Source of the DNA: Ahrensia kielensis DSM 5890
GTDB taxonomy: Bacteria > Pseudomonadota > Alphaproteobacteria > Rhizobiales > Rhizobiaceae
Assembly (NCBI RefSeq): GCF_000374465.1
Contig: NZ_KB894534.1
Span: 1-64,000 of the forward strand
Direction of reading: 5' to 3'
Length of the DNA stretch: 64,000 nucleotides
The first letter of the stretch is position 1, and each line of letters begins with the position of its first letter. The position numbers were made by a program, and so were the translations under genes. Positions 51,950-61,160 of the stretch are shown in pieces. The notes beneath the pieces are model-generated. The model did no database searches. It was not told the origin of the DNA and saw only the letters and a program-made list of their open reading frames with translations.

Positions 51950-52726
51950 ATGATCGAACCTGGAAATACCAATGAAGATGGGGTCATCCCGACCAATCTT
52001 CGTCTATTGATGGTTCTTGAAGAAATGGCTTCGGTCGGTGTTCCCATAACACCGACCGAAGTCAACCAAGTTCTGGGCTTACCTAAACCCACTATTCATC
52101 GACTGTTCGCCACGTTGGAAGCCGAAGGCTTTATCCAACGTGATATAGACGGACGCAGCTATTCACCTGGACAGCGGATGCGGGCTCTTTCATCTGGTAT
52201 TCTGTCGTCATTACGTATTCGAACTGCACGATTGGCGATATTGACTAGGCTTGGCGAAGAAATCGGGGAGACCTTGAATGTAGCGCTGCCTGAACGAGAC
52301 GGTATGATATATATTGACCGTGTTGAAACAAAGTGGCCCTTACGGATACAGCTGCCGATTGGAACGCGAGTCCCATTTTACTGTACCGCAAGTGGAAAAC
52401 TGTATCTTAGCTCGCTCAGTCCTCGGCACTTGGATAATTATGTCCACGCCACCATACTAAAACAACATACCAAACGAACTTTGACCAATCCGGATAAGCT
52501 AATCCTAGAAATTGAGGGCGTGCGCGAAAAAGGCTATTCCATAGATGAGGAAGAGTTCATGGATGGTATGATCGCCGTTGGCGTTCCCATCACCGAAGCA
52601 AATGGTCGACTGGTATCAACGCTCTCTTTCCACGCACCGGTGCAACGTCTGTCTATGAAGGGCGCGCTACAGCATATTGACGCGCTGAAACAGGCCGCTG
52701 CGCACTTATCGTCTTTGTTAGTCTAA
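51950..52726 (+). CDS. iseR: IclR-family transcriptional regulator
   Basis: 258 residues. Winged helix at about 15-75 (LMVLEEMASVGVPITPTEVNQVLGLPKPTIHRLFATLEAEGFIQRD), then the IclR effector domain (PIGTRVPFYCTASGKLYLSSL, GYSIDEEEFMDGMIAVGVPI). It is the last gene of the iseKLM operon, 9 bp after the permease, so it is co-transcribed. It probably controls the divergent iseK and iseJ promoters in response to isethionate. The ise name is by context. Confidence 0.87.
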   Translation: MIEPGNTNEDGVIPTNLRLLMVLEEMASVGVPITPTEVNQVLGLPKPTIHRLFATLEAEGFIQRDIDGRSYSPGQRMRALSSGILSSLRIRTARLAILTRLGEEIGETLNVALPERDGMIYIDRVETKWPLRIQLPIGTRVPFYCTASGKLYLSSLSPRHLDNYVHATILKQHTKRTLTNPDKLILEIEGVREKGYSIDEEEFMDGMIAVGVPITEANGRLVSTLSFHAPVQRLSMKGALQHIDALKQAAAHLSSLLV

Positions 52727-53029
52727 CTGTTTAATCCCACAAGTAATCGTGTGCTGTAGGTGAAGCGTTTGGTAAGTATAGAGAAAAGAGCACTTTAATT
52801 GATGTTCTATTCTACGTTGCCCCTTCCAAAGTAAGGGGGCAGGCCACCAGTTCTAAATGCAGGTTGCAATGAGAGGCGGGATATTTCTTGAAATGATTTG
52901 CCATTTACGTTGCTGGAAATTGAAGCTCAAACTTCATTAGAGGTATAATAATATCAAGCCTCGCGGTTATTCTGTGGCAGTAAATTTTCTGTACTGGAAT
53001 TAGATGCAACTCATTGATATTCTCCTATA
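52727..53029. other. convergent intergenic region with a weak hairpin
   Basis: About 300 bp between the 3' ends of iseR and a LysR gene. An imperfect hairpin (TGCCCCTT 52818-52825 / AAGGGGGCA 52833-52841) may end one or both transcripts. There is no T tract. Nothing else is visible. Confidence 0.4.
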
Positions 53030-53938
53030 TCAACTATCGATACGCGCTTTTTCTGCACGTCTTAGCATTTCAATAAAGGCAGTGACCTTCCCAGCGCGGA
53101 ATTTTGATGCAGGGAGGACCGCGGAGATGTCGCCTTCTGGGAGCTGCCAATCTGGTAAAACCTGTATTAGTTTTCCTTCGATTAGGTCTTTTTGAACAAG
53201 ATAGTCTGGCAGTATAGCAAGGCCAGCACCATTTTTGACTGCCTCTTTGATCGCAGGCGCGCTATTAATCGATAGATTACTTTTTAGTTTTACCGATATT
53301 CGTTTATTGCCAGTCGTTTTGAACTGCCACTGCAAGGGATCTGATATTGCGGTGTTTGCTATGAAATCGATGCCAACTAAATCATTGGGATGCTTGATGT
53401 GAGATAGCAGAGCGAATTTATCCGCAGGGCCGACTAGAAGTTGTTTAAATACTCCCAATTTGCGTGCAAGTAATCCTGAATCGCGAAGCCAACCAACACG
53501 TATTGCTAGATCAAGGTTCCCAGCCATGAGGTCGCTATGATTGTCCCCCAAATATAGCTCAACCTGGCAATCGGGATAGTTGCGCCGGAAGGCTGCAACT
53601 AACGGTGTAACTATGGCCTTCCCGTAGTCATTGGGTGCTGTAACTCGCAATGTTCCTATTGGGTTTTCAGTCAGTTGCGAAAGTGCGCTGAATGCTTCTT
53701 CTGCCTCATTTAAAATCGATGCGCAGTGCTCGTAAAAAATTTTGCCAACTTCGGTTGTGCTAACTTTTCGAGTGTTGCGAACCAGAAGCGTTGCCTGAAG
53801 CTCTTGTTCGAGCTGTGACACCTGACTACTGACTACAGCTTTAGTCACGCTTAGGCGTTCGGCAGCATTGGTAAAAGACCCAGTTTCGACTACGGCTGCA
53901 AAATATGAAAGTCTATTTAGATTGTGAGCTTTGGACAT
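53030..53938 (-). CDS. LysR-family transcriptional regulator
   Basis: 302 residues from the ATG at 53938. A longer frame runs into the divergent DsbA gene's leader and is rejected. N-terminal helix-turn-helix (NRLSYFAAVVETGSFTNAAERLSVTKAVVSSQVSQLEQELQATLLVRNTRKVSTTEVG) and the LysR substrate domain (GTLRVTAPNDYGKAIVTPLVAAFRRNYPDCQVELYLGD, GAGLAILPDYLV). Divergent from the DsbA/MBL pair, which is its likely target. Confidence 0.88.
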   Translation of the reverse strand: MSKAHNLNRLSYFAAVVETGSFTNAAERLSVTKAVVSSQVSQLEQELQATLLVRNTRKVSTTEVGKIFYEHCASILNEAEEAFSALSQLTENPIGTLRVTAPNDYGKAIVTPLVAAFRRNYPDCQVELYLGDNHSDLMAGNLDLAIRVGWLRDSGLLARKLGVFKQLLVGPADKFALLSHIKHPNDLVGIDFIANTAISDPLQWQFKTTGNKRISVKLKSNLSINSAPAIKEAVKNGAGLAILPDYLVQKDLIEGKLIQVLPDWQLPEGDISAVLPASKFRAGKVTAFIEMLRRAEKARIDS

Positions 53939-54033
53939 GAATGATTGTAAGCTTTTAGCATACAGCTTGTCAAAAACGTTTATCTTATCATGACTTGTTC
54001 CAGCCTCTATATCTCCGATTAAGGAGACAATAT

Positions 54034-54675
54034 ATGACCCCGACAATCAATTTGCATTACCTTTTTGATCCCCTATGTGGGTGGTGCTACGGCGCCTCAG
54101 ACACAATAGTTGCACTTGGACAACATCCATCGATTAATCTGAACCCATTGGTGACAGGGTTATTTTCATACAATGGCGCACGCCCGATCAAAAGCTTTGC
54201 AGCAAAAGCATGGGCTAATGATCAGCGTATTGCCGCCTTGAGTGGAAAAGAATTTAGCGAATTTTACCGTCGTGACGTATTGGGATCTGAGGTTGCGTTG
54301 CTCGATTCTACTGTCGCCACACAAGCGGTCACTGCGGTGGCTAACACTACTCCCGATCGCGTTGTCGAAGCGCTCGTGACCATCCAAACGGCACGCTATG
54401 TTCATGGCAAGGATGTGACATCACCTGTTGTTGTCGCTTTGCTTCTTGAAGATCTAGGCCTCCTTAATGCGGCTGCACGCATTAAGGCGCCTGATAAATC
54501 TCTATTACAACTGGTGCGTGAGAGCATCGTAACCGCACGGCAGATGATGTCGACATTCAATCTGCAAGGGGTCCCAGCTCTGATAGCAGGCGCGGGCGGC
54601 GAAAACCGCGTTCTAAACGCAGACGTACTCTATTCTGGAACAGATGCTGTTCTGACTTCACTCGATCTAGCTTAA
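54034..54675 (+). CDS. DsbA-family thioredoxin-fold protein
   Basis: 213 residues from ATG 54034 (AAGGAGA RBS). The redox motif Cys-Gly-Trp-Cys lies in LFDPLCGWCYGASD, followed by an all-helical insertion and the cis-Pro region FNLQGVPALIAG. There is no signal peptide, so it is a cytoplasmic FrnE/HCCA-isomerase-like member rather than a periplasmic oxidase. It is transcribed with the MBL-fold gene 22 bp downstream and is divergent from LysR. Substrate unknown. Arsenate, quinone or thiol stress are possibilities from relatives. Confidence 0.83.
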   Translation: MTPTINLHYLFDPLCGWCYGASDTIVALGQHPSINLNPLVTGLFSYNGARPIKSFAAKAWANDQRIAALSGKEFSEFYRRDVLGSEVALLDSTVATQAVTAVANTTPDRVVEALVTIQTARYVHGKDVTSPVVVALLLEDLGLLNAAARIKAPDKSLLQLVRESIVTARQMMSTFNLQGVPALIAGAGGENRVLNADVLYSGTDAVLTSLDLA

Positions 54676-54697
54676 CCCCTCATCTCATAAGGACTTA

Positions 54698-55594
54698 ATG
54701 ATGAATCGTAGAACTATTTTAAAACTTACAGGCACAGCGAGCTTAGCCGCCATAATATCACCCAACATTTCATTTGCAGAATCGCAAGGACTAAAATGGG
54801 TTCATTTTCCGGCAGGAGAAAACGGCTTCAACCGTGCACCGGTTTTTGTGTACGGCGAGAATGAAGGCGTTTTGATTGATGGCGGATTTACCCTGAAGGA
54901 TGGTCTTGCTGTTGCCAATGAAATTAAGGCTATGGGCGTTAGGTTGTCAACGATCTATGTTAGCCAAAGCGATCCTGATTTCTATTTCAGCTTGCGACCA
55001 ATTGTTGAAGCATTCCCCAATGTCCGCATCATTGCGGCAAAAGAAACAGTTGATGCAATCAATGCTAATGTTGCAAAGAAAGTTGAGACTTGGAGTTCTC
55101 AACTCGGAGAAAATGGCCCGCAATCTGTTAGTGACATTATCATTCCTGTGATTGATGACAGCAGAACGCTCAACGTCGACGGCCATATAATCGATGTTAT
55201 CCCTTCTGAAGGATTGGCCAATCGTCGCTATCTGTGGGTTGATGACCTGAAAGCTGTGTTTGGAGGTGTACTGGTATTCTCTGGCACGCATGTGTGGACA
55301 GCAGATACGCCAACTAAAGAACAGCGACGTGCATGGGTTGATACTCTGGATTCAATAATTGCTCTAAATCCTCAGATTATTATTCCAGGCCACATGACGA
55401 TTGGCGCGCCATTGGGAATTGCAGCCGCGCAATTTACCAAGGATTATCTTTTAGCCATAGAAGAAGAATTAGAGAAAACAAACTCATCAGCAGAACTAAT
55501 TGAAGCAATGACAACACGCTTTCCTGAACTGGGAATGGGCGTTGCATTAAGTGTTGGTGCAAAGGTTTTAACTGGCGAAATGAAGTGGGGATAG
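54698..55594 (+). CDS. exported metallo-beta-lactamase-fold protein lacking metal ligands
   Basis: 298 residues. A Tat-type leader (NRRTILKLTGTASLAAII) with cleavage near SFAES gives a periplasmic location. The fold is MBL (GVLIDGGFTLKDGLAVANEI, FGGVLVFSGTHVWTADTPTKEQ, IIIPGHMT). The HxHxDH metal motif expected after the second strand reads Gln90-Ser-Asp92-Pro-Asp94-Phe95, so three of the histidines are missing. It is either non-catalytic or uses another metal site. The partner DsbA-fold gene is immediately upstream and a terminator follows. Confidence 0.8.
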   Translation: MMNRRTILKLTGTASLAAIISPNISFAESQGLKWVHFPAGENGFNRAPVFVYGENEGVLIDGGFTLKDGLAVANEIKAMGVRLSTIYVSQSDPDFYFSLRPIVEAFPNVRIIAAKETVDAINANVAKKVETWSSQLGENGPQSVSDIIIPVIDDSRTLNVDGHIIDVIPSEGLANRRYLWVDDLKAVFGGVLVFSGTHVWTADTPTKEQRRAWVDTLDSIIALNPQIIIPGHMTIGAPLGIAAAQFTKDYLLAIEEELEKTNSSAELIEAMTTRFPELGMGVALSVGAKVLTGEMKWG

Positions 55595-55641
55595 TTTAGC
55601 CCATTTTGACTAGGGTATCATTCGATCTTTGAGTAAACGTA

Positions 55642-55679
55642 AGAGGAAAACGGCCAATCTGTTAGGGCGTTTTCCTTTT
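55642..55679 (+). terminator. rho-independent terminator
   Basis: AGGAAAACG (55644-55652) pairs with CGTTTTCCT (55668-55676), followed by TTT. The outer A-T pairs extend the stem. It ends the DsbA/MBL transcript. Confidence 0.75.
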
Positions 55680-56015
55680 ATATTGTGATCGAAGGCGCAA
55701 GTGTTGTCAGTATTCACCGTGGCATGAAGTGGTGAAGTATACGTAATTTATGTTAAATCGCGTCTCGATCTCTGTTCGCGAATGTTTCTCGTTTTAAAAT
55801 TATGAGCTCATTAAAACTGTTTCGTGAGCAACCAGAACTTTACAATACCAATTGTTAACAGAACTGTGGCGCTACTTTTACAGCGCTTCATGAAGTTTCT
55901 TTGCCAGTCTCCATGATTAAGTGAATTGCAAAATTTTTAGCAGAGGCTCTAATATCATTTACTGACATTACTTAGCTACTATTAAAAAAATAGTGTTTTT
56001 TTCATAGATTGCAGG
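55680..56015. other. intergenic region without a recognisable gene
   Basis: AT-rich sequence between the terminator and the 3' end of the LysR gene at 56016. No open frame with an RBS, no repeat and no RNA gene is recognisable. Confidence 0.6.
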
Positions 56016-56921
56016 TCATGAGTCCATTCGAATTGCCCTAAAGGTTTTTGCGATTTCGTTACAAAGTAGATGCTTTACTGGTGCGAAATTCACTTTCGAT
56101 GATACAAGCACTGCAATCTTTAAGCTGTTTAGTTCGGCAATATCAAGCGGTATAAACCGCACAGTCTCAGCTTCTATCTCATCCAAGAAGCCAAGCTTGG
56201 TATACATTCCAATGCCAGAATTTTGCAAAATCATCTCTTTGGCTAACGGCAAAGAGTTTGTGAACGTACGTGTGCCCAGTGATGGTGCCAGATTATCAAA
56301 GATTCGATCGAGTAAAGAGTGACCGCCGCGCGCATCAATAGTACGGATCAGCGGGTAGCCTTTCAAATCTTCAATAGATAATTTGTTGCGTTCTGCCAGT
56401 GCATGATTACGCACCATAACGGCACCGATTGGGCAAGATTTTTCAGTAAGAGTACGAACTCCTGGTTGATCCTCGAACCAGAATGATAAACCAATATCCG
56501 CATCACCATTTGCAATGGCCTTTACCACATCGTCTGGCTGTGCCGTTTTTACTGAATAAGTAACCTGCGGGTAGTTCTTTGAGAACTGGCTGAGGACACG
56601 CGGCAGTATACCTAATGTAATTGAGTCTAGAGATAAAATCTCCATATGCCCCGTACGCATGTCACGAATATCTTCAATTAAGACACTCATTCGATCATAC
56701 TCGAACAATGTCTTTCGGCAATGTTCTAGGACAATACTGCCCGCGCTGGTCAACTTCACGCCGCCAGGATTTCTGTGGAAAAGTTTTATGCCTAATTCTT
56801 TCTCCGTGCTGATGATTTTTCTGTTGACCGTTGTTGATGACATATTAAGCACGGCTGCTGCTTTTCTAATCGAACCCTGACGCGCAACCTCATCAAAATA
56901 CCTAAGAAATGTGCTGTGCAT
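56016..56921 (-). CDS. LysR-family transcriptional regulator
   Basis: 301 residues from the ATG at 56921. A GTG three codons earlier is possible. Helix-turn-helix FLRYFDEVARQGSIRKAAAVLNMSSTTVNRKIISTEKELGIKLFHRNPGGVKLTSAG, then a substrate domain (GHMEILSLDSITLGILPRVLSQFSKNYPQVTYSV, ANGDADIGLSFWFEDQPGV). It is divergent from the ABC/FAD/CoA-transferase operon at 57080 and is the likely activator of it. The 158-bp gap contains no perfect palindrome. Confidence 0.88.
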   Translation of the reverse strand: MHSTFLRYFDEVARQGSIRKAAAVLNMSSTTVNRKIISTEKELGIKLFHRNPGGVKLTSAGSIVLEHCRKTLFEYDRMSVLIEDIRDMRTGHMEILSLDSITLGILPRVLSQFSKNYPQVTYSVKTAQPDDVVKAIANGDADIGLSFWFEDQPGVRTLTEKSCPIGAVMVRNHALAERNKLSIEDLKGYPLIRTIDARGGHSLLDRIFDNLAPSLGTRTFTNSLPLAKEMILQNSGIGMYTKLGFLDEIEAETVRFIPLDIAELNSLKIAVLVSSKVNFAPVKHLLCNEIAKTFRAIRMDS

Positions 56922-57079
56922 GATTATCACTGCCTATTGTTTATGCCGGTGCAAAAAATGCCTCACGGTTAGCATCATATAGCACTATCAGCATTGCAAA
57001 TTCTATTGTTAGCTTCAAATCAGAGGTTTTCAGTTTCGTTTGTTTCCGACAATCCCCCCTCAATAAAGGAGTAAGTAAC

Positions 57080-58126
57080 ATGAAAAACGACCCCGCTTTG
57101 TCCATAGGACGCAGAACCCTTCTAAAGGGGGTTGGTGCGGCTGCAGGGCTTGCTAGCGCTGGTTCGCTGCTCTCAGTTGTCCCTGGTCGCGCTCAAGATC
57201 TTTATAAAATTAAATTGCAACTTGGTTGGCTTGCTTCAAATGGTGTTCTTGGTGAAGTGGTTGCTGCTGGCCGTGGTTTCTTTGAAGAAGAAGGCCTCGA
57301 ATTAGAGATTGTCGCCGGTGGTCCAAATATTGATGGTGTTGCATCTGTTGCATCAGGTGCCAATAATTTGGGGTCAATTTCATCCAGCCCTTCGCTAATG
57401 TTGGCGCGCTCTGCTGGACTTCCAATTAAATGTATTGCCGCTGGTTACCAGCAACACCCATTCACTTACTTTTCGCTTAGCGACAAGGGTAATGTTAAAG
57501 TTCCGCAAGATCTGATTGGTAAGAAAGTCGCTACGCAGGGTACCGCGCGCATTTTAATCAGAGCACTTCTGGCTAAAAATGGTATTTCTGAAGACGATGT
57601 AGAAGTCTCAGTTATGGGTGGTGATATGTCTCCGCTAATGACCGGGCAGGTCGATGTTGCTACGGGTTGGGATACTAATGTAGGAGCGCTATCCGTACTT
57701 GGCGATAAACGCGTTGATATGAGCCTGTGGGACACAGGCATAGAGCTTTACGCTAACCCTTATTATACTACGGATAAAATGCTTACTGAGCACGGCGACA
57801 AAGTTGCCGGCGCGATCCGCGCGATTTCTCGTGGTTGGGGGTGGGCTTATGAAAATGTCGAAGCGGCTGTCGATATGCTCGTCGAGCGCTATCCGAACCT
57901 AGATAAGGCGAGCGAGATGATCGCTGTACCGATGGTGCTGGCTTATTCCTTCAATGAGAAAACAGCAGCTAAAGGCTGGGGTACCATGACAAAGGAAAAC
58001 TGGCAAAACCAGATCGATATTTATGATAGCCTGGAACAATTTACGAATGAGACGCCAGAGGTTGATGATATTATGACGCTGGACGTTCTTGAAGCAACTG
58101 CAGACACACGCCCGACATTCGGATGA
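57080..58126 (+). CDS. NMT1/SsuA-type ABC transporter substrate-binding protein
   Basis: 348 residues with a Tat-type leader (GRRTLLKGVGAAAGLASAG) cleaved near PGRAQD. The NMT1 fold reads KIKLQLGWLASNGVLGEVVAAGRGFFEEEGLELEIVAGGPNIDGVASVASGANNLGSIS and LIGKKVATQGTARILIRALLAKNGI. The family binds pyrimidines, taurine, nitrate, phthalate and other compounds. The ligand here is not recognisable. It is first in the operon, overlaps the ATPase gene by 4 bp and, unlike the other binding-protein genes in this window, is not followed by a hairpin. Confidence 0.88.
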   Translation: MKNDPALSIGRRTLLKGVGAAAGLASAGSLLSVVPGRAQDLYKIKLQLGWLASNGVLGEVVAAGRGFFEEEGLELEIVAGGPNIDGVASVASGANNLGSISSSPSLMLARSAGLPIKCIAAGYQQHPFTYFSLSDKGNVKVPQDLIGKKVATQGTARILIRALLAKNGISEDDVEVSVMGGDMSPLMTGQVDVATGWDTNVGALSVLGDKRVDMSLWDTGIELYANPYYTTDKMLTEHGDKVAGAIRAISRGWGWAYENVEAAVDMLVERYPNLDKASEMIAVPMVLAYSFNEKTAAKGWGTMTKENWQNQIDIYDSLEQFTNETPEVDDIMTLDVLEATADTRPTFG

Positions 58127-58929
58127 GTGCTATGTTGAACCAGGAATTGAATCCATCAACACCTAACAGCATGATGGCCGCCACATTGAAGGAGGCGTCC
58201 GTCAAATTTGGAAACTTTACGGCGCTTCAAGATATCAGTCTGGATATACCGGAAGGGGACTTTTGGACAATCCTAGGTCCCTCCGGTTGTGGTAAATCGA
58301 CTATGTTGCGACTGGTATCTGATTTGATACCAGCGGCAAGTGGTGAGGTTTCTGTACTAGGGAAGTCAACACAAGAAGCTCGTCTTGCAAGAGAGTTTGC
58401 TTTTGTCTTTCAAGATGCAACTTTGTTAAATTGGCGTTCGGCTTTGAAAAATGTGGAACTGCCACTCGAAATTGGACGTAAGCGTGGCATTGATATCCCT
58501 AAAGGTAATCGGACGCCGCGAGAACTTCTGAAATTGGTTGGATTGGAAGGCAGAGAAAATGCGCTGCCGCATGAATTATCTGGCGGTATGCGTCAACGTG
58601 TGGCGATCGCTCGTGCATTAGTTTGCCAACCAAAATTATTGCTCATGGATGAACCTTTTGGTGCCCTAGATGAAATGACACGTGACCATCTAAATTTACA
58701 GTTGCTGGAAATTTGGAAGGAAACAGGCACGACAATCCTTTTTGTAACGCACTCGATCGCTGAAGCCGTATTTTTGGGTCAGAAAGTATTGATGCTTCAG
58801 GCTCACCCTGGGCGTGTGAAGGAGCTGGTTGATATCGATTTGCCTGAACCACGCGCCGTTAAGGTTCGCGATACCGCACAGTTCACTGCTTATTGCAGTC
58901 GGCTGCGTGAATTGCTGGAGGAGTGCTAA
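58123..58929 (+). CDS. ABC transporter ATPase (SsuB/TauB type)
   Basis: 268 residues. Walker A GPSGCGKST (52-60), Q-loop FVFQDATLLNW, signature ELSGGMRQRVAIARAL, Walker B LLLMDEPFGALDEMT, switch His in FVTHSIAEAVFL. Energises the NMT1-type importer. It overlaps both neighbours (ATGA at its start, TAATG at its end). Confidence 0.92.
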   Translation: MSAMLNQELNPSTPNSMMAATLKEASVKFGNFTALQDISLDIPEGDFWTILGPSGCGKSTMLRLVSDLIPAASGEVSVLGKSTQEARLAREFAFVFQDATLLNWRSALKNVELPLEIGRKRGIDIPKGNRTPRELLKLVGLEGRENALPHELSGGMRQRVAIARALVCQPKLLLMDEPFGALDEMTRDHLNLQLLEIWKETGTTILFVTHSIAEAVFLGQKVLMLQAHPGRVKELVDIDLPEPRAVKVRDTAQFTAYCSRLRELLEEC

Positions 58930-59741
58930 TGACCGCGATTGTTCAAAACGGTAATGCAGCAGATGCAAATAACGAAGTGGCTGATAGACCATCACGAAAT
59001 TATAAAAATTTAAGCAACTTCGCTGTGCCGTTGGGTACTGCGATCAGCTTAATCGCCATTTGGCAATTGGGTGTACGGTTGTTCGATGTGCCGACTTACA
59101 TTGCACCAGCGCCGAGCGATGTAGCTTTTACTTTTGTCAATGAATTTTCGCTTCTTGCACGTAATTTTTGGCCGACGTTTATAGAAAGTGTAAGTGGCTT
59201 CATTGTAGGGAATCTTGCTGCGATATTGATAGCTATTGCATTCGTTCACAGCCGTACGGTTGAACGTGCTTTCTTTCCTATTGCCGTATTCATCAACACT
59301 ATTCCCATTTTGGCAATCGCACCAATATTAGTTTTGATTTTTGGGTCCGGCATGACAGCTAAAATCGTCATCGCAGCGTTAATTTGTTTCTTTCCAACAT
59401 TGGTAAATATGGTTCGAGGTCTACAAGCCGTAAGGCCAGAGACATTGGAATTAACACGCATTTTGTCGGCATCGAAGTCAGAGGTTTTCTGGAAAATCCG
59501 ACTGCCATCATCGCTACCGTTCTTGTTTTCAGCGCTCAAAATTGCAGCAACTACCTGTGTCATAGGCGCGATTGTGGGTGAGTGGATTGGTGCCGATGTT
59601 GGGCTTGGTGCTTTGATTATCGACAGCACCTTCAATTTTAGATCGCCGCTGCTCTACGCCACGGTTTTCGTTTCATCAGGTTTATCAGTGCTCATGTTCG
59701 TGCTGGTCGTCATCACAGAAAAGCTTGTCGTGCGCTGGTAA
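58929..59741 (+). CDS. ABC transporter permease (SsuC/TauC type)
   Basis: 270 residues from ATG 58929, which shares a base with the ATPase stop. A GTG two codons earlier is possible. About six spans, with the EAA-like loop LTRILSASKSEVFWKIRLPSSLPFLFSALKIAATTCVIGAIVGEWIG, typical of BPD_transp_1. It completes the importer. Confidence 0.9.
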   Translation: MTAIVQNGNAADANNEVADRPSRNYKNLSNFAVPLGTAISLIAIWQLGVRLFDVPTYIAPAPSDVAFTFVNEFSLLARNFWPTFIESVSGFIVGNLAAILIAIAFVHSRTVERAFFPIAVFINTIPILAIAPILVLIFGSGMTAKIVIAALICFFPTLVNMVRGLQAVRPETLELTRILSASKSEVFWKIRLPSSLPFLFSALKIAATTCVIGAIVGEWIGADVGLGALIIDSTFNFRSPLLYATVFVSSGLSVLMFVLVVITEKLVVRW

Positions 59742-59781
59742 GACACCGCGCCTCATTCGCTAAAATTTATTGGAGGAAATT

Positions 59782-61149
59782 ATGTCAGAACGTCAGACAA
59801 CCCATGTGCGCGTCGAAGGCGCGGAATTACCAGTAGTCGCTGATTGTGATGTCGTTGTTGTCGGTGCGGGGCCAGCTGGCCACGCAGCAGCCGTCTCAGC
59901 AGCACGCAACGGCATGAATGTGACTTTGCTGGAGCGTTATCACCATCTCGGTGGCATGGCATCTGGTGGTATGGTCCTTGTGCTGGATGATATGGTCAAT
60001 GAAGGTAACGAGATTGTCACTACTGGCATTGTCGATGAATTTGTTGAACGTATGAAACGTCAAGACGGTGCTGTGTATCCACCGAAGGAAGAATGTCTAA
60101 CCAATTGGGAGATGTGGCAAAAATGGTCCCGTTGGGGCTGTATCGATTTTCATAAGTCAGTTTCACCTCAACCGATTATTCATGCGGTCGCTTTTGATCC
60201 AGACGCTTGGAAACGTGCCAGCTTGGATATGGTTCGTGATGCTAAAGTAAATCTACGGACACATTCATGGTTCTCTGACGTACTGATGGAAAATGGTCGG
60301 ATCACAGGCGTAATAGCGCAAACCAAACTTGGGCGCCAAGTCATCCGCGCCAAGATGGTCGTTGATGGTACAGGAGATCTAGATGTCGGTGTTGCTGCCG
60401 GTGCAGATTATACTGATGGTCAATATATTGTGACGACGGTGTTTCGATTATGCGACGTGGATACAGCTAAGGCCGAAGCGTTCGAATACAACAATCCTGA
60501 AGAGTACAAGAAGATTGACCGCGAAGCGCGCCGAGTCATTGGTGGTGCTTGGGGTATGTGGTGGCTGAAAACACCATTGCCCGGTATCGTTTGGTGTAAT
60601 TGCCCACACATGCCTGGCTATGACGGTTTGTCACCGGAAGACATGGTCGCTTCGGAATATGAAGGCCGTGAGCGTATGATGAAACTTTTGGATTATGCAC
60701 GCAAAAACATCCCTGGGTTTGAGAATGCTAAAATGCTGGGTGCTGCGGAGCAAATGGGTGTTCGCCAGACACGCCTTCTGCAAGGGGAGTATGTGGTAAA
60801 TAAAGATGATGTTAAATCACGTCGATATTTCCAAGACACAGTTTGTCGTGGGCGCGATTATTACACACCTTACCGCGCACTTTTGCCGAAGGGCATTGAT
60901 AATTTGATTGTTGCTGGACGTCATTATTCAGTCGACAGCGATGCGCAAAAACTCTCTCGTGAAATTCCACCTTGTATGGCGCAGGGAGAAGCTGCCGGTG
61001 TCGCGGTTTCCATTGCGATCAAAGAAGGCAAAGCTCTTCGTGATGTTGATCACCGAGCAATTCAAAAACAGATGCGCGCACAGGGTGCTGACCCAGGTGA
61101 TGTTCCGTCAGCAAATGCGCTGATCGAAGATACCGTCGCAGCCGAATAA
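59782..61149 (+). CDS. FAD-dependent oxidoreductase (FAD_oxidored family)
   Basis: 455 residues from ATG 59782 (GGAGGA RBS). A TTG in frame at 59770 covers the RBS. FAD loop DVVVVGAGPAGHAAAVSAARNG (28-33), the family hallmark HLGGMASGGMVLVL, a substrate-domain insertion rich in Trp (NWEMWQKWSRWGCID, GGAWGMWWLKTPLPGIVWCN), VDGTGDLDVGVAAGADY and the C-terminal FAD contact LIVAGRHYSVDSDA..MAQGEAAGVAV. No flavin-linked histidine is obvious. It likely oxidises or reduces a carbon-carbon or carbon-hydroxyl bond of the imported compound, possibly exchanging electrons with the ferredoxin three genes downstream. Confidence 0.85.
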   Translation: MSERQTTHVRVEGAELPVVADCDVVVVGAGPAGHAAAVSAARNGMNVTLLERYHHLGGMASGGMVLVLDDMVNEGNEIVTTGIVDEFVERMKRQDGAVYPPKEECLTNWEMWQKWSRWGCIDFHKSVSPQPIIHAVAFDPDAWKRASLDMVRDAKVNLRTHSWFSDVLMENGRITGVIAQTKLGRQVIRAKMVVDGTGDLDVGVAAGADYTDGQYIVTTVFRLCDVDTAKAEAFEYNNPEEYKKIDREARRVIGGAWGMWWLKTPLPGIVWCNCPHMPGYDGLSPEDMVASEYEGRERMMKLLDYARKNIPGFENAKMLGAAEQMGVRQTRLLQGEYVVNKDDVKSRRYFQDTVCRGRDYYTPYRALLPKGIDNLIVAGRHYSVDSDAQKLSREIPPCMAQGEAAGVAVSIAIKEGKALRDVDHRAIQKQMRAQGADPGDVPSANALIEDTVAAE

Positions 61150-61160
61150 GGAATAATATT

